Source of the DNA: a beta proteobacterium CB
GTDB taxonomy: Bacteria > Pseudomonadota > Gammaproteobacteria > Burkholderiales > Burkholderiaceae
Reading direction: 5' to 3'
NCBI GenBank assembly: GCA_000342265.1
Contig: CP004348.1
Location: forward strand, 248,001-312,000
DNA: 64,000 bases
Shown here: positions 8,391 to 18,039 of the stretch, piece after piece
Layout of the letters: each line of letters starts with the position of its first letter
How positions within the stretch are numbered: position 1 is the first letter of the stretch
Made by a program: the position numbers and the translations under genes
Notes under the pieces: model-generated
The model's input: only the letters and a program-made list of their open reading frames with translations
The model's database searches: none
What the model was told of the DNA's origin: nothing

Positions 8391-9131
8391 TTAATTTCTG
8401 CGATAGCGCGTCGGATCGCTCAGATTAGCTTGCTTAAAGCCTGCCTGTCTTAAGCGACAAGATTCGCACTCACCACAAGCTTCACCTAAGTCATTAGCTT
8501 GGTAGCAGGAAACGGTTTGCGAGTAATCCACGCCTAGCGTGGATCCCAGTTGAATGATTTCTGCCTTACTCATACTGATGATGGGCGCGTGAACCCGAAA
8601 GCGATTGTCATTATTGATGGCTTCAACCCCAGCCTTAGTAGCCAGGTTAGCCATCGTTTCAAATGAGGCAACATATTCTGGGCGGCAGTCAGGGTAACCA
8701 GAGTAATCAACTGCATTAGCGCCATAAAAAATATCTAATCCACCCAGTGATTCTGCCCAGCCTAAAGCGAGTGAGAGCAGGATGGTATTGCGCGCCGGTA
8801 CATAGGTGACGGGGATCTCTTGATCCTTGCCTGGATTAATGGGCACATCAATTGTAGAGTCAGTTAATGCGGAGCCACCAAAACGAGTGAGATCTAAATT
8901 CACGACCTCGTGACGAATAACCCCCATTTTTTTAGCGATATGTTTCGCCGCAGCCAGCTCTGAGGAGTGGCGTTGCCCATAGCCTACCGATAAAACATAG
9001 GGTGCGTAGCCAAGATCTTTTGCAAGCGCGAGAATCGTGCTGGAATCTAATCCGCCAGAAAATAGAATAACTGCAGGAGCATTTGGTTTGCGGGGAGCAA
9101 TATTCTCAAACGCGGCAGATAGAAAAGACAT
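8391..9131 (-). CDS. queC: 7-cyano-7-deazaguanine synthase
   Basis: 246 residues. QueC converts 7-carboxy-7-deazaguanine to preQ0 with ATP and ammonia, in queuosine tRNA-modification synthesis. The ATP-pyrophosphatase loop [15 protein letters not shown] is at about 23-37. The C-terminal zinc site is formed by the cysteines of [17 protein letters not shown]. The lengthened N terminus before the P-loop is minor. It lies 12 bp after cpoB at the end of the tol-pal operon, an arrangement common in Burkholderiales. Confidence 0.95.
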   Translation of the reverse strand: MSFLSAAFENIAPRKPNAPAVILFSGGLDSSTILALAKDLGYAPYVLSVGYGQRHSSELAAAKHIAKKMGVIRHEVVNLDLTRFGGSALTDSTIDVPINPGKDQEIPVTYVPARNTILLSLALGWAESLGGLDIFYGANAVDYSGYPDCRPEYVASFETMANLATKAGVEAINNDNRFRVHAPIISMSKAEIIQLGSTLGVDYSQTVSCYQANDLGEACGECESCRLRQAGFKQANLSDPTRYRRN

Positions 9132-9143
9132 GGCGAGCGGAAC

Positions 9144-9881
9144 TTACTTGATTGCAGCGTTCAGCTGCTGAGCATCTTTCGCTGACTCAGTATCTGGATA
9201 CTTACTAATGATCTCGCTAAATGTTTTCTTGGCCGCTGCTTTATTGCCGCTTTCCAATTGCGCATTTCCGAGTGTCAACATCGCAGAAGGAACGCGGGGG
9301 TGAGTTGGATAGCGTTTAATCAAGCTTTGTAACTGCGCAATTGCGCCAGCGTAATCTTTGTTGGCATATTTACTATTACCGCTCCAGAAAAGCGCTAATG
9401 GTAAATAAGGGCTTTTCGGATAGCGGTTAGCAAATGCGGAGAATCCTTCATCCGCCTTTTTGAGGTTGCCTGCCTGAAAAGCCTTTAATGCATCGTCGTA
9501 GGCTTTTTTCTCATTCGGTTGAACTGTGCCGCTGACACCTTCAATCGTGGCGGTGCGAGGCTCAAAATTCCCGAGACGGTTATCTAAATCCTGGTAATAC
9601 GTTTTTTGGCTGGTGCTGATATCTTCACCTTGCTTCTCCAGGTTCTCTACCTTGCCACGTAATTCCGCATTGTCCGCTTTGAGCTTCTCAATTTGGTTTT
9701 GTAAATCCATTTGCGTAGTTGCTAGAGACTTACGTAAGTCAAGAATGGCCTTACGCGCATCATCGTCAGCAAAGAGTGCCCAGGCACTGTTGGACATCCC
9801 TAGAAAAATAGTGACGGCACTTAAACAAAACGCTCGTGAGAGCGTTTGTTTAAAAGAGTGATTTGGCTTACGCATGAACAT
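9144..9881 (-). CDS. cpoB: Tol-Pal system coordinator CpoB (YbgF)
   Basis: 245 residues, periplasmic. A signal peptide covers about 1-36 (hydrophobic CLSAVTIFLGMSNSAWA). A coiled coil follows (about 45-85, trimerisation region: LRKSLATTQMDLQNQIEKL), then a TPR domain (about 120-245) with repeats such as FSAFANRYPKSPYLPLALFW and AMLTLGNAQLESGNKAAAKK. CpoB links outer-membrane constriction by Tol-Pal with PBP1B-driven septal murein synthesis. Its ATG overlaps the pal stop by one base (TAATG), suggesting coupled translation. Confidence 0.93.
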   Translation of the reverse strand: MFMRKPNHSFKQTLSRAFCLSAVTIFLGMSNSAWALFADDDARKAILDLRKSLATTQMDLQNQIEKLKADNAELRGKVENLEKQGEDISTSQKTYYQDLDNRLGNFEPRTATIEGVSGTVQPNEKKAYDDALKAFQAGNLKKADEGFSAFANRYPKSPYLPLALFWSGNSKYANKDYAGAIAQLQSLIKRYPTHPRVPSAMLTLGNAQLESGNKAAAKKTFSEIISKYPDTESAKDAQQLNAAIK

Positions 9882-10381
9882 TAGTTCGTGATGTAAACAA
9901 TATCAGCACGGCGATTCTCTGCCCAAGCGGCTTCATTGTCACCTTCTGCTTTGGGCTTCTCTTTACCAAAGCTCACGGCCTCCATTTGGTCATCAGAGAC
10001 GCCCATCAAATTAAGTGACTTACGTACTGCGTCTGAACGACGTTGACCCAATGCTAAGTTGTACTCGGCTGTGCCACGCTCGTCGGTATTGCCTTGGATA
10101 ATGATTTTCTGCTTTGGGTTGGCCTTCAAGAAGCTGGCATGTGCAGATAATTGTTTCTGATATTTGGTCTGAACAGTGTATTCGTTGAGATCAAAATAGA
10201 CGCTACGCTGGAAGAGTGGGCTGCTTGGATCATTCCATGGCTGTGAGCCGAAGTTGCCACTGCCACCACCATTGGCGCCATCAACATCATCTAATTTGAC
10301 GCTTGAGCAAGCGGCCAAAAATAATGCTGTTACACCTACGAGGGTGAATGTTGCGGCACGGCGTGCGATAGAAATCTTCAT
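9881..10381 (-). CDS. pal: Peptidoglycan-associated lipoprotein Pal
   Basis: 166 residues. The signal peptide ends in the lipobox LAAC with Cys at about 25, followed by a Gly/Ser/Asn-rich linker. The C-terminal OmpA-like domain (about 58-166) contains the peptidoglycan-binding motif NTDERGTAEYNLALGQRRSD. Pal anchors the outer membrane to murein and binds TolB and TolA. A 129-bp spacer with a strong inverted repeat separates it from tolB, so its expression may be partly independent of the upstream genes. Confidence 0.96.
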   Translation of the reverse strand: MKISIARRAATFTLVGVTALFLAACSSVKLDDVDGANGGGSGNFGSQPWNDPSSPLFQRSVYFDLNEYTVQTKYQKQLSAHASFLKANPKQKIIIQGNTDERGTAEYNLALGQRRSDAVRKSLNLMGVSDDQMEAVSFGKEKPKAEGDNEAAWAENRRADIVYITN

Positions 10382-10422
10382 GATCTTTCCTTTTTCCTAC
10401 AAAAGAGGCTATTAAATAAGCT

Positions 10423-10464
10423 AATAGCCAATATTATGCCCCTAAGAGCACGATATTGGCTATT
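10423..10464 (-). repeat. Intercistronic inverted repeat between tolB and pal
   Basis: Perfect 12-bp inverted repeat AATAGCCAATAT (10423-10434) / ATATTGGCTATT (10453-10464) with an 18-nt loop. In the tolB-pal transcript it would fold into a stable hairpin. It lacks a T tract on the 3' side, so it looks more like a stability or attenuation element, or a protein-binding dyad, than a plain terminator. Confidence 0.6.
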
Positions 10465-10510
10465 TAGTCAGAAACAGTTTGTATTGAATTGAGGCTCTTA
10501 GGTTAGCCCC

Positions 10511-11818
10511 TTAGTCCATAAATGGACCCCAGGATGGCTGACGCACATCGGATCCTGGAATGCTGAGTACCTGCTTAGAGTTGCCGTCCACAGAGACTGC
10601 CGCCAAGACCCGTTTTCCACCGACTTTGGTGGAATACAGCACATAGCGGCCATTTGCAGCGAAGGAGGGGGATTCATCGCTAGTGCCATCAGTAAGGGCT
10701 TGTGAGTCGCCTGTAGCGAGGTTGAGGATGTAAAGACGGAATGCCCCGCCAATATTGGCGATATAAGCCAAATACTTGCCATCAGGAGAGATGCGCGGTG
10801 AAGTCACAAAGCCTTGCTTGTAAGTAATGCGCTTTGCACCTTCAACTTGTTCGCCCTCGGCACTCATGCGATAGATCTGTGGATTGCCACCACGATCGCT
10901 CGTGAAGTAGATGTAGCGACCATCTGCGGAGTACTGTGGTTCAGTATCAATGGTGCGGCCGCGCGTGAGGCGTTGTAGTCCGGTGCCGTCAGCATTAATG
11001 CCGTAGATCTGGGTGTTGCCATCTTTGGAGAGCGATACGGCCAATTTCTTGCCATCAGGCGACCAAGCAGGTGCGCTGTTATTGCCCTTTTGATTTGAGA
11101 GAGAAATACGACGACCAGTAGCGAGTTCATGAACGTAGATGACGGGCTTACGATCTTCAAAAGATACGTAAGCTACTTTCTTGCCATCTGGTGACCATGA
11201 TGGGGAGATGATAGGTTCACCACTATTCATGGCATTGCGAATGTTCTGACCATCCGCATCGGAGATGACTAAGCGATAACGCTTGCCTTCTTTAATGACG
11301 TAGGAGAGGCGTGTCGAGAAGATGCCACGCTCACCCAATAATTTGTAGATGATGTCATCAGCAATTTTGTGCGCAGCTGCACGTAAGTTATCGGCACTGG
11401 AATTAATATTTAAGCCGCCAAGACTCTCGGACTTTCGAACATCAAATAATTTGTAGCGAATCTCAAATTGAGAGGCACCAGTTTGCACTACCGAGCCAAC
11501 AACCAAAGCATCCGCACCACGAGCCGACCAAGATTTATAGTTTGGTGTGCCTTCATCGCTTTCACTCGCATTACCATTTTCAGTATTTTTAAAGTAACCA
11601 CTGCGCGCTAAGTCTTGGCGAATAATTTCAGTAACACTGGTAGGAAGTTTGTTCTCATCTTTGAAGCGCATCACGGCGATGGGGTAGAGCGACTGTCCTA
11701 CGCCAGTGATTTCAATATTCATTTGTGCTACAGCGGGTGTGCTCAATCCAGTGATTGACAGCATCACTGCGAAGACTGTCACCGCTGATAAAAAATACTT
11801 TTTAGCTACTTGCAACAT
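10511..11818 (-). CDS. tolB: Tol-Pal system beta-propeller protein TolB
   Basis: 435 residues, periplasmic. A signal peptide spans about 1-32, then the N-terminal TolA-binding alpha/beta domain (about 33-165), then a six-bladed propeller (about 180-430) recognisable from repeated PD40 motifs such as PSWSPDGKKVAYVSFE, PAWSPDGKKLAVSLSKDG, PQYSADGRYIYFTSDR and PRISPDGKYLAYIA. TolB moves between Pal and TolA during outer-membrane constriction at division. It lies 3 bp downstream of tolA. Confidence 0.96.
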   Translation of the reverse strand: MLQVAKKYFLSAVTVFAVMLSITGLSTPAVAQMNIEITGVGQSLYPIAVMRFKDENKLPTSVTEIIRQDLARSGYFKNTENGNASESDEGTPNYKSWSARGADALVVGSVVQTGASQFEIRYKLFDVRKSESLGGLNINSSADNLRAAAHKIADDIIYKLLGERGIFSTRLSYVIKEGKRYRLVISDADGQNIRNAMNSGEPIISPSWSPDGKKVAYVSFEDRKPVIYVHELATGRRISLSNQKGNNSAPAWSPDGKKLAVSLSKDGNTQIYGINADGTGLQRLTRGRTIDTEPQYSADGRYIYFTSDRGGNPQIYRMSAEGEQVEGAKRITYKQGFVTSPRISPDGKYLAYIANIGGAFRLYILNLATGDSQALTDGTSDESPSFAANGRYVLYSTKVGGKRVLAAVSVDGNSKQVLSIPGSDVRQPSWGPFMD

Positions 11819-11821
11819 GCT

Positions 11822-12622
11822 TTAGTCCTTGGGTTTAAAGGTCAGCTTAACTTCTCTTTGAGGAATTTTTCCATTGTCGTCTTTTGGCAGGCTCTCCGCA
11901 CGGGTTAGTGCAAGTAACACTGCGCGATCCCAGCCGGCGTTGCCGCTAGAGGTAATGAGATCGGTGCTTAAGATTGCGCCATCGGGTGCCAGATTGACTT
12001 TAACGACTGCCGCAGGATTGCCGCCAATGGATTCTGGGTTGAACACTATTAGAGGTTTAACCTTTTTGACAACTTTATCTGTCCATCCTGGGGGTGCATT
12101 ACCACCGCCACCAACACCACTTCCACTAGTTCCACCACTGCCACCTTCAGCCCCAGCAGCAGCGCGCAGACGGGCTAATTGGTCGGCACGCACTTTCTCG
12201 GCGGCGGCATTGGCTTTAGTTTCGGCAGGGGCAGTCGCTTTCGGGGCTTCAGCCTTCTTTGGTTTCTCTTTTTCCTTCTCCTTAGGTGGAGTCGGTTTCG
12301 GTGGCTTAGGGGTTTCTTTCACCACTTCTTTTTTAGGCGGCTCTTTCTCAACCTTCTTTTTCTTGATGGCGATGTCGGCCGCTTCCTCTTTCATTTCCGT
12401 TTTGAGTTCTGGCACGACAGGCGTTTCGACTTGCTGACTCGCATCCCATAGCTCAACTTCTACTCCTGACGGTGTGGAGTTATTCCAACTGATGCCGATA
12501 ACTAAGAATGCGACTAAACCTAAGTGCGCAGCCAGTGAAAAACTAAAAGCACGTTTAGTACTTTCGTTTTTAGTGGGCCGGCCTCGTGAGAAGCTTGAGT
12601 GAAAAGTTTGCGCGCTATTCAT
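11822..12622 (-). CDS. tolA: TolA-like cell envelope integrity protein
   Basis: 266 residues. One transmembrane helix near the N terminus (about 30-48), then a long Lys/Glu/Pro-rich periplasmic stem (KPPKPTPPKEKEKEKPKK, about 80-140), a Gly/Ser-rich linker, and a TonB/TolA C-terminal domain (about 175-266: VVKVNLAPDGAILSTDLI, WDRAVLLALTRAESLP). TolA transmits the TolQR proton-motive-force signal across the periplasm to TolB/Pal. The stem is short compared with E. coli TolA (421 aa), as is usual in Burkholderiales. Between tolR (19-bp gap) and tolB (3-bp gap). Confidence 0.93.
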   Translation of the reverse strand: MNSAQTFHSSFSRGRPTKNESTKRAFSFSLAAHLGLVAFLVIGISWNNSTPSGVEVELWDASQQVETPVVPELKTEMKEEAADIAIKKKKVEKEPPKKEVVKETPKPPKPTPPKEKEKEKPKKAEAPKATAPAETKANAAAEKVRADQLARLRAAAGAEGGSGGTSGSGVGGGGNAPPGWTDKVVKKVKPLIVFNPESIGGNPAAVVKVNLAPDGAILSTDLITSSGNAGWDRAVLLALTRAESLPKDDNGKIPQREVKLTFKPKD

Positions 12623-12641
12623 GAATGAAAGAGAAAGAGAC

Positions 12642-13061
12642 CTATTGGCTCTTCACGGCAAGGCCGACACGTTTCACACCATTTTCTTTGAGCTTGGACA
12701 TCACTTCCATCACTACTTCGTACTTAATAGATTTATCAGCGGCAAGTACAACGGGTTGCTCGGCGGACTTCTCTGCTTGTGATCTGGCAAAGGCGCCAAG
12801 TTCAAATTTATTCAAAGTCTGAACTGGATCACCGTCTTTGCGAACAATGACATTTTCATTGGCATCAATCGTTAGAAAGACGGGTGGCAGGGATTGCACT
12901 TTTGCGCCACCCACAGTAGGCAAATTCACGACACCAGGATTGACCATCGGTGCGGTCACCATAAAGATCACCAGTAATACCAACATCACGTCGATATAGG
13001 GAACCACATTGATGTCGGCCATTGCCCGACGCTTAGAGGACTTTCTGAGTGAGCCGGCCAT
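12642..13061 (-). CDS. tolR: Tol-Pal system protein TolR
   Basis: 139 residues of the ExbD/TolR family. A short cytoplasmic tail precedes ADINVVPYIDVMLVLLVIFM (about 15-34), whose aspartate in PYIDVMLV is the proton-conducting residue. The rest is the periplasmic dimeric domain. With TolQ it forms the inner-membrane motor that energises TolA. It starts 2 bp after tolQ. Confidence 0.95.
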   Translation of the reverse strand: MAGSLRKSSKRRAMADINVVPYIDVMLVLLVIFMVTAPMVNPGVVNLPTVGGAKVQSLPPVFLTIDANENVIVRKDGDPVQTLNKFELGAFARSQAEKSAEQPVVLAADKSIKYEVVMEVMSKLKENGVKRVGLAVKSQ

Positions 13062-13063
13062 GC

Positions 13064-13720
13064 TTATTTACCTGCAGCTTGACGTTGCAAGATGTTGGTG
13101 AATTCTTCTATGAAGGTTTCAAAGCGGATGGATAGGCGATCTACATCGGTTGCCGCACGGTTGTAAGCCACTACTGCAGGAATCGCAGCAAAAAGGCCGA
13201 TCGCGGTAGCGACCAGTGCTTCAGCAATACCAGGAGCTACTGCCGCCAGGGTGGCGTTTTGAACGTTAGCCAAGCCACGGAACGCATGCATGATGCCCCA
13301 AACGGTGCCAAATAAGCCGATGTAAGGAGATACAGAGCCTACCGAAGCTAAGAATGGGAGATTGGCCTCTAGGGCGTCCATCTCACGTTGATAGGTGGCT
13401 TTCATGGCACGGCGGGCAGCATCGATTTCACGGACTTTCATGAACTCTTGCATGCCAGCTTCAAAGATGTGCTCTAAAACGGCATCGCTACGGGTATTGC
13501 GCTGCGCTGCCTCTAGGAGGGTGCCCAGGTCGCCGCCAGACCAAAAATCCCGCTCAAAACGCTCGGTATCTTGTCTTACGCCCCGCAAAATAGCCGTTTT
13601 CTTAAAAATGATGGTCCAAGAGGCCACAGACATCCCCAGTAATAACAACATTACTAACTGGACTAATAGGCTGGCATTAAGGACTAGGGAGAGGAATGAG
13701 AGGTCTTGAGTAGGTGTCAT
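13064..13720 (-). CDS. tolQ: Tol-Pal system protein TolQ
   Basis: 218 residues of the MotA/TolQ/ExbB family with three membrane helices (about 12-35, 125-150, 165-188). The last two include SVSPYIGLFGTVWGIMHAF and AEALVATAIGLFAAIPAVVAYNRA, family signatures with the polar residues that line the proton path. It is the first gene of the tolQRAB-pal-cpoB-queC operon and is divergent from glyA across a 76-bp gap that should carry both promoters. Confidence 0.95.
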   Translation of the reverse strand: MTPTQDLSFLSLVLNASLLVQLVMLLLLGMSVASWTIIFKKTAILRGVRQDTERFERDFWSGGDLGTLLEAAQRNTRSDAVLEHIFEAGMQEFMKVREIDAARRAMKATYQREMDALEANLPFLASVGSVSPYIGLFGTVWGIMHAFRGLANVQNATLAAVAPGIAEALVATAIGLFAAIPAVVAYNRAATDVDRLSIRFETFIEEFTNILQRQAAGK

Positions 13721-13796
13721 GGTGGATTTTGTATGATGTAGGTTGATTTTACTAAGTTAATTAACGTAGCAATCCAACTTCACTAGGATTATCACC

Positions 13797-15041
13797 ATGT
13801 TTGACCGCCAAAACACTTTAGCCAAAACCGACCCAGAATTGTGGGCAGCGATTCAGAATGAAAATAAGCGTCAAGAAGACCATATTGAGCTGATCGCTTC
13901 TGAGAACTACACCTCCCCAGCAGTGATGCAAGCACAGGGCTCACAGTTGACCAACAAGTATGCTGAAGGCTATCCAGGTAAGCGTTATTACGGTGGTTGT
14001 GAGTTTGTGGATGTGGCTGAGCAATTAGCGATTGATCGTGTAAAAGCGCTCTTTGGTGCTGAAGCGGCAAACGTTCAACCTCATTGCGGTGCATCTGCTA
14101 ACCAAGCTGTGTTCTTGGCATTCTTAAAGCCAGGCGATACCTTCATGGGCATGAGCTTGGCTGAAGGCGGTCACTTGACTCACGGTATGGCTCTCAATAT
14201 GAGCGGTAAGTGGTTCAACCCGATTGCTTATGGCTTAGATAAAAATGAAGAAATTGATTACGAGCAAATGGAGCGTTTGGCTCGTGAGCACAAGCCAAAA
14301 TTAATCATTGCTGGTGCATCTGCCTATTCTAGAAAAATTGATTTCGAGCGCATTGGTAAATTGGCCAAAGAAGTGGGCGCGATTTTTATGGTGGATATGG
14401 CTCACTATGCGGGCTTAGTGGCTGCTGGCGTATATCCAAATCCAGTGCCGCATGCTGACATCGTTACCTCCACCACACACAAGAGCTTACGCGGTCCTCG
14501 TGGCGGCATCATCTTGATGAAGGCTGGGCATGAGAAAGCAATTAACTCCGCAGTATTTCCAGGCTTGCAGGGCGGTCCTTTGATGCATGTGATTGCTGGT
14601 AAAGCAGCTGCATTTAAAGAAGCGCAAGAGCCAGGCTTTATTGATTATCAAAAACAAGTGATTGCAAACGCAAAAGCATTGGCCGAGACTTTGATCTCAC
14701 GCGGTCTACGTATTGTTTCTGGCGGTACAGATTCGCACGTCATGTTGGTTGATCTGCGTGCTAAGAAAATGACTGGTAAAGAAGCTGAGCGTGTATTGGG
14801 CGAAGCACACATTACTTGCAACAAGAACGGTATTCCAAACGATCCAGAGAAACCAATGGTGACTAGCGGTATTCGTTTGGGCTCACCAGCTATGACAACC
14901 CGTGGTTTCAAAGAGGCTGAAGCGCGTCAAGTTGGTAATTTCATTGCGGATGTTTTAGATAATCCAAATGATGCTGACAATATTGCTACGGTGCGCGCTC
15001 AAGTAGCCGAGCTCACTAAGCGCTTCCCGGTTTACGGCTAA
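13797..15041 (+). CDS. glyA: Serine hydroxymethyltransferase
   Basis: 414 residues, full length. It interconverts serine plus tetrahydrofolate with glycine plus 5,10-methylene-THF using PLP. Hallmarks are [20 protein letters not shown] near the N terminus, YYGGCEFVD, and the PLP-lysine motif [15 protein letters not shown] (about 223-237). The C-terminal [18 protein letters not shown] is also conserved. It has its own promoter region opposite tolQ and is followed 20 bp later by nrdR, a common betaproteobacterial pairing. Confidence 0.97.
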   Translation: MFDRQNTLAKTDPELWAAIQNENKRQEDHIELIASENYTSPAVMQAQGSQLTNKYAEGYPGKRYYGGCEFVDVAEQLAIDRVKALFGAEAANVQPHCGASANQAVFLAFLKPGDTFMGMSLAEGGHLTHGMALNMSGKWFNPIAYGLDKNEEIDYEQMERLAREHKPKLIIAGASAYSRKIDFERIGKLAKEVGAIFMVDMAHYAGLVAAGVYPNPVPHADIVTSTTHKSLRGPRGGIILMKAGHEKAINSAVFPGLQGGPLMHVIAGKAAAFKEAQEPGFIDYQKQVIANAKALAETLISRGLRIVSGGTDSHVMLVDLRAKKMTGKEAERVLGEAHITCNKNGIPNDPEKPMVTSGIRLGSPAMTTRGFKEAEARQVGNFIADVLDNPNDADNIATVRAQVAELTKRFPVYG

Positions 15042-15061
15042 AAGCGTAAAGAGAGCACTCA

Positions 15062-15508
15062 TTGCGCTGCCCCTTTTGTCATAACGACGATACCCAGGTA
15101 TTAGATACCCGGGTATCGGATGAAGGCGACACTATTCGCCGCCGCCGCCGTTGTGCCAAATGCGATAAACGATTTACTACCTACGAACGTGTAGAGCTGG
15201 TACTGCCAGCGATCGTGAAGAAGAATGGCAGTCGTGTTGAATACAGTCATGACAAGCTAGTGAGCTCGGTCAAGCTGGCATTGCGCAAGCGTCCGGTTTC
15301 CTCTGACTCAGTTGATGAGTCGATTGCTCGCATTGAAGAAAAGCTACTCAGTCTGGGTGAAAAAGAAATCCCCAGTGAACGTGTTGGCGAACTCGTCATG
15401 CGTGAACTCAAGCGCTTAGATAAAGTCGCTTACATTCGCTTTGCCTCTGTCTACCGAAGCTTTGCAGATATTGAATCTTTTGAGAGTGCGTTGAAAGAGT
15501 TGAAGTAA
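15062..15508 (+). CDS. nrdR: Transcriptional repressor NrdR
   Basis: 148 residues. The N-terminal zinc ribbon (CPFC at 3-6, CAKC about 31-34) is followed by an ATP-cone domain (about 49-139; [19 protein letters not shown]). NrdR senses dATP/ATP and represses ribonucleotide reductase genes. The conserved protein starts MRCPFC, which places the start at a TTG codon (15062) with AAGAGAG upstream; no ATG or GTG fits. Downstream of glyA by 20 bp, probably the same transcript. Confidence 0.95.
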   Translation: MRCPFCHNDDTQVLDTRVSDEGDTIRRRRRCAKCDKRFTTYERVELVLPAIVKKNGSRVEYSHDKLVSSVKLALRKRPVSSDSVDESIARIEEKLLSLGEKEIPSERVGELVMRELKRLDKVAYIRFASVYRSFADIESFESALKELK

Positions 15509-15513
15509 TTCCC

Positions 15514-15831
15514 TTACAAAATAACTTCCAATCCTTTTCTCTCGATTAAGGATAAAAGTTTTAAAGATGTTCCGCTCGGCTTTTTATCTCCAGCCTCCCA
15601 TTTTTGAATAGTTGATAGGCTGGTGTTGATTGCTAAGGCAAAGACAGCTTGACTCAAATGGGTTTTACTCCGAAGTTGCTTGATGCGCTTGGCCGTCATT
15701 GGCTTTACCTCTAAGTGCCGCAAAGCCTCAAATTCTTCCATGCTTTTCTTAGTAATGACGCCAGCGTTCTGAAGGCCCTTTACGGTATCCGTCATCTCTT
15801 CAATGATTCGACTTTTTGTTTTATTAAGCAT
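15514..15831 (-). CDS. HigA/NadS-like Xre-family antitoxin
   Basis: 105 residues. The C-terminal half is a helix-turn-helix (RIKQLRSKTHLSQAVFALAINTSLSTIQKWEAGDKKPSG), where AxxxNTSLSTIQKWE is the typical recognition helix of antitoxins paired with RelE/HigB toxins encoded upstream. The N-terminal half is helical. It follows and overlaps the toxin gene by 8 bp, giving toxin-first order as in higBA. It is tail to tail with nrdR, 5 bp away. Confidence 0.85.
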   Translation of the reverse strand: MLNKTKSRIIEEMTDTVKGLQNAGVITKKSMEEFEALRHLEVKPMTAKRIKQLRSKTHLSQAVFALAINTSLSTIQKWEAGDKKPSGTSLKLLSLIERKGLEVIL

Positions 15832-16207
15832 AATTTGTTAACTCCTTTAGTTCTCCTGCAAGGATTGCTTCTTCGATATCTTGATCAGTCAGGCTGAGCA
15901 GTCTATGTACTGCACCTTGTAAATGAATCAGCTCATCATCATTAATATTATCTTTTTCGTTTTTTACGAAGCCAAAAATAAAAAACCATTTCTTAAAAAT
16001 TTTTCCTGCAATCAGTGTTCTTGCCCCCGCTCTTTTACCCATGCCTGGCAAGGCAATTCTTTTCTTAAATACGTTCCCACCAAGATCTGCATCAACGAGG
16101 CCCGCCTCCATTTCCGCAACTGCTAAAAGTAGATCTTGATCTTTTAAGTCAGTTTTTCTCATCCACTTACTAAAAGTTCTTGTCTTGAAGGTACGTTTTT
16201 TAGTCAT
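15824..16207 (-). CDS. RelE/HigB-family toxin
   Basis: 127 residues matching the RelE/HigB subfamily that carries GMGKRAGARTLIAGK and WFFIFGFVKNEKDNI in the middle (about 55-90). An N-terminal basic segment and a C-terminal helical extension complete it. Such toxins are ribosome-dependent or free endoribonucleases. It is first in a two-gene operon with the Xre antitoxin, and the toxin-first order supports a HigBA-like module. The block sits between nrdR and adk, with no relation to either. Confidence 0.82.
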   Translation of the reverse strand: MTKKRTFKTRTFSKWMRKTDLKDQDLLLAVAEMEAGLVDADLGGNVFKKRIALPGMGKRAGARTLIAGKIFKKWFFIFGFVKNEKDNINDDELIHLQGAVHRLLSLTDQDIEEAILAGELKELTNYA

Positions 16208-16264
16208 AAAAAACTATACCACTTAGTACATTAGTTAAATAATACCCCTTTTCCCGACAAAGAA

Positions 16265-16290
16265 AAAGGGGCTGCGTAAGCAGCCCCTTT
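16265..16290. terminator. Strong bidirectional terminator after adk
   Basis: Perfect 11-bp stem AAAGGGGCTGC / GCAGCCCCTTT around a 4-nt loop. Read on the minus strand it is followed by TTCTTTG, and it begins 18 bp past the adk stop; A/T runs flank both sides. Confidence 0.85.
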
Positions 16291-16308
16291 AATCGATGAT
16301 TGTGTTGA

Positions 16309-16995
<687 letters not shown>

Positions 16996-17078
16996 TCATT
17001 GTCCCGTATTTTTTCGGGATCCCTTGTAACTAATTCCTAGGATTATCCCCGAGAACCCATGGATAACCAGATTCTTGC

Positions 17079-17834
17079 TTAGTTGACCAAGATGCGACGG
17101 ACTCGCTCTAGGTCTTCCGCGGTATCTACCCCTGCTGGCGGGGCTTCGCTGGCAGTGTGGACAGCAATACGGTAACCATTCCACAGGGCGCGCAGCTGTT
17201 CAAGGGCTTCTGCCTGTTCAGGTGGGGCTGGTTCTAAACGGGTGTAAGCCTGTAAAAAGTCAGCTCGATAGGCATAGATGCCCAGATGGCGTAAATGCAT
17301 TGCTGATTGGGCTAGCTCTGGGTCACGTACAAACGGAATACTTGCTCTGGAGAAATACAGTGCCTCGCCGGAACGATTGAGAACCACCTTAACAACATTG
17401 GGGTTGGTGATTTCCGCTTCATCTGTAATGGGCACAGCAACGGTTGAGATAGCGCAAGCTGGATGATCGGCCAAAGTTTGGGCTACTTGGTTAATCAGCT
17501 CTGGAGGAATGAGGGGTTCATCTCCCTGCACATTCACAACCAGAGTATCAGCTGGCAGTTTTAGTAATTGGGCTACTTCTGCAATGCGATCAGTTCCCGT
17601 TGGATGATCTGAGCTAGTCAATAGACACTCAATGCGGTGCTCATCACAGGCTGCTTGTATTTCTGGGGAGTCTGTTGCGACCACCACGCTTTGCGCCAAA
17701 GATTGCTGGGCGCGTTCAGCTACTCGAATTACCATCGGTTTGCCACCGATATCGGCTAGTGGTTTGCGTGGCAGGCGAGTTGAGCCTAGCCTGGCTGGAA
17801 TAACAACTAAAAATTCTGTTGGCTTAGCGCTCAT
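17079..17834 (-). CDS. kdsB: 3-deoxy-manno-octulosonate cytidylyltransferase
   Basis: 251 residues. It activates Kdo to CMP-Kdo for lipopolysaccharide inner-core synthesis. The N-terminal nucleotide-binding motif VVIPARLGSTRLPRKPLADIG, the VQGDEPLIPPELI segment (about 101-113) and HLGIYAYRADFL (about 183-194) are family signatures. It starts 13 bp after the small Trm112-like gene in the order lpxK-trm112-kdsB-adk, so the block serves lipid A and LPS core. Confidence 0.96.
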   Translation of the reverse strand: MSAKPTEFLVVIPARLGSTRLPRKPLADIGGKPMVIRVAERAQQSLAQSVVVATDSPEIQAACDEHRIECLLTSSDHPTGTDRIAEVAQLLKLPADTLVVNVQGDEPLIPPELINQVAQTLADHPACAISTVAVPITDEAEITNPNVVKVVLNRSGEALYFSRASIPFVRDPELAQSAMHLRHLGIYAYRADFLQAYTRLEPAPPEQAEALEQLRALWNGYRIAVHTASEAPPAGVDTAEDLERVRRILVN

Positions 17835-17847
17835 GAATGTAGATCAA

Positions 17848-18027
17848 TTATTGGCACTCATCAGCGGTCAAGCTGCGTGCCTCATCAACCAACATGACCG
17901 GAATGTCATTGCGGATTGGGTAGGCTAAGCGATCTGCTTTGCAAATGAGCTCATGCTTCTCACTATCTAAATGCAAAGTACTTTTGCATAAAGGGCAGAC
18001 CAAAATTTCGAGTAAACGCTTATCCAT
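17848..18027 (-). CDS. Trm112/YcaR-family small zinc-ribbon-like protein
   Basis: 59 residues. The sequence begins [20 protein letters not shown] and continues through [20 protein letters not shown] to VDEAR, the whole Trm112p-like pattern: CPLC, one further Cys, and the [11 protein letters not shown] signature. The family's bacterial members (YcaR) are small proteins almost always coded between lpxK and kdsB, as here; their exact role is unsettled. It lies 12 bp after lpxK and 13 bp before kdsB. Confidence 0.93.
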   Translation of the reverse strand: MDKRLLEILVCPLCKSTLHLDSEKHELICKADRLAYPIRNDIPVMLVDEARSLTADECQ

Positions 18028-18039
18028 ATCTGATCTTTT

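Noticed and set aside
11874..12451. Long plus-strand frames opposite tolA
   Set aside because: They mirror the Lys/Pro/Glu-rich stem of TolA and have no start region or family; composition shadows.
17002..17019. TCCCG/CGGGA hairpin between kdsB and adk
   Set aside because: Only five pairs with an 8-nt T-rich loop and no T tail on the transcribed strand; both neighbours seem to belong to one operon.
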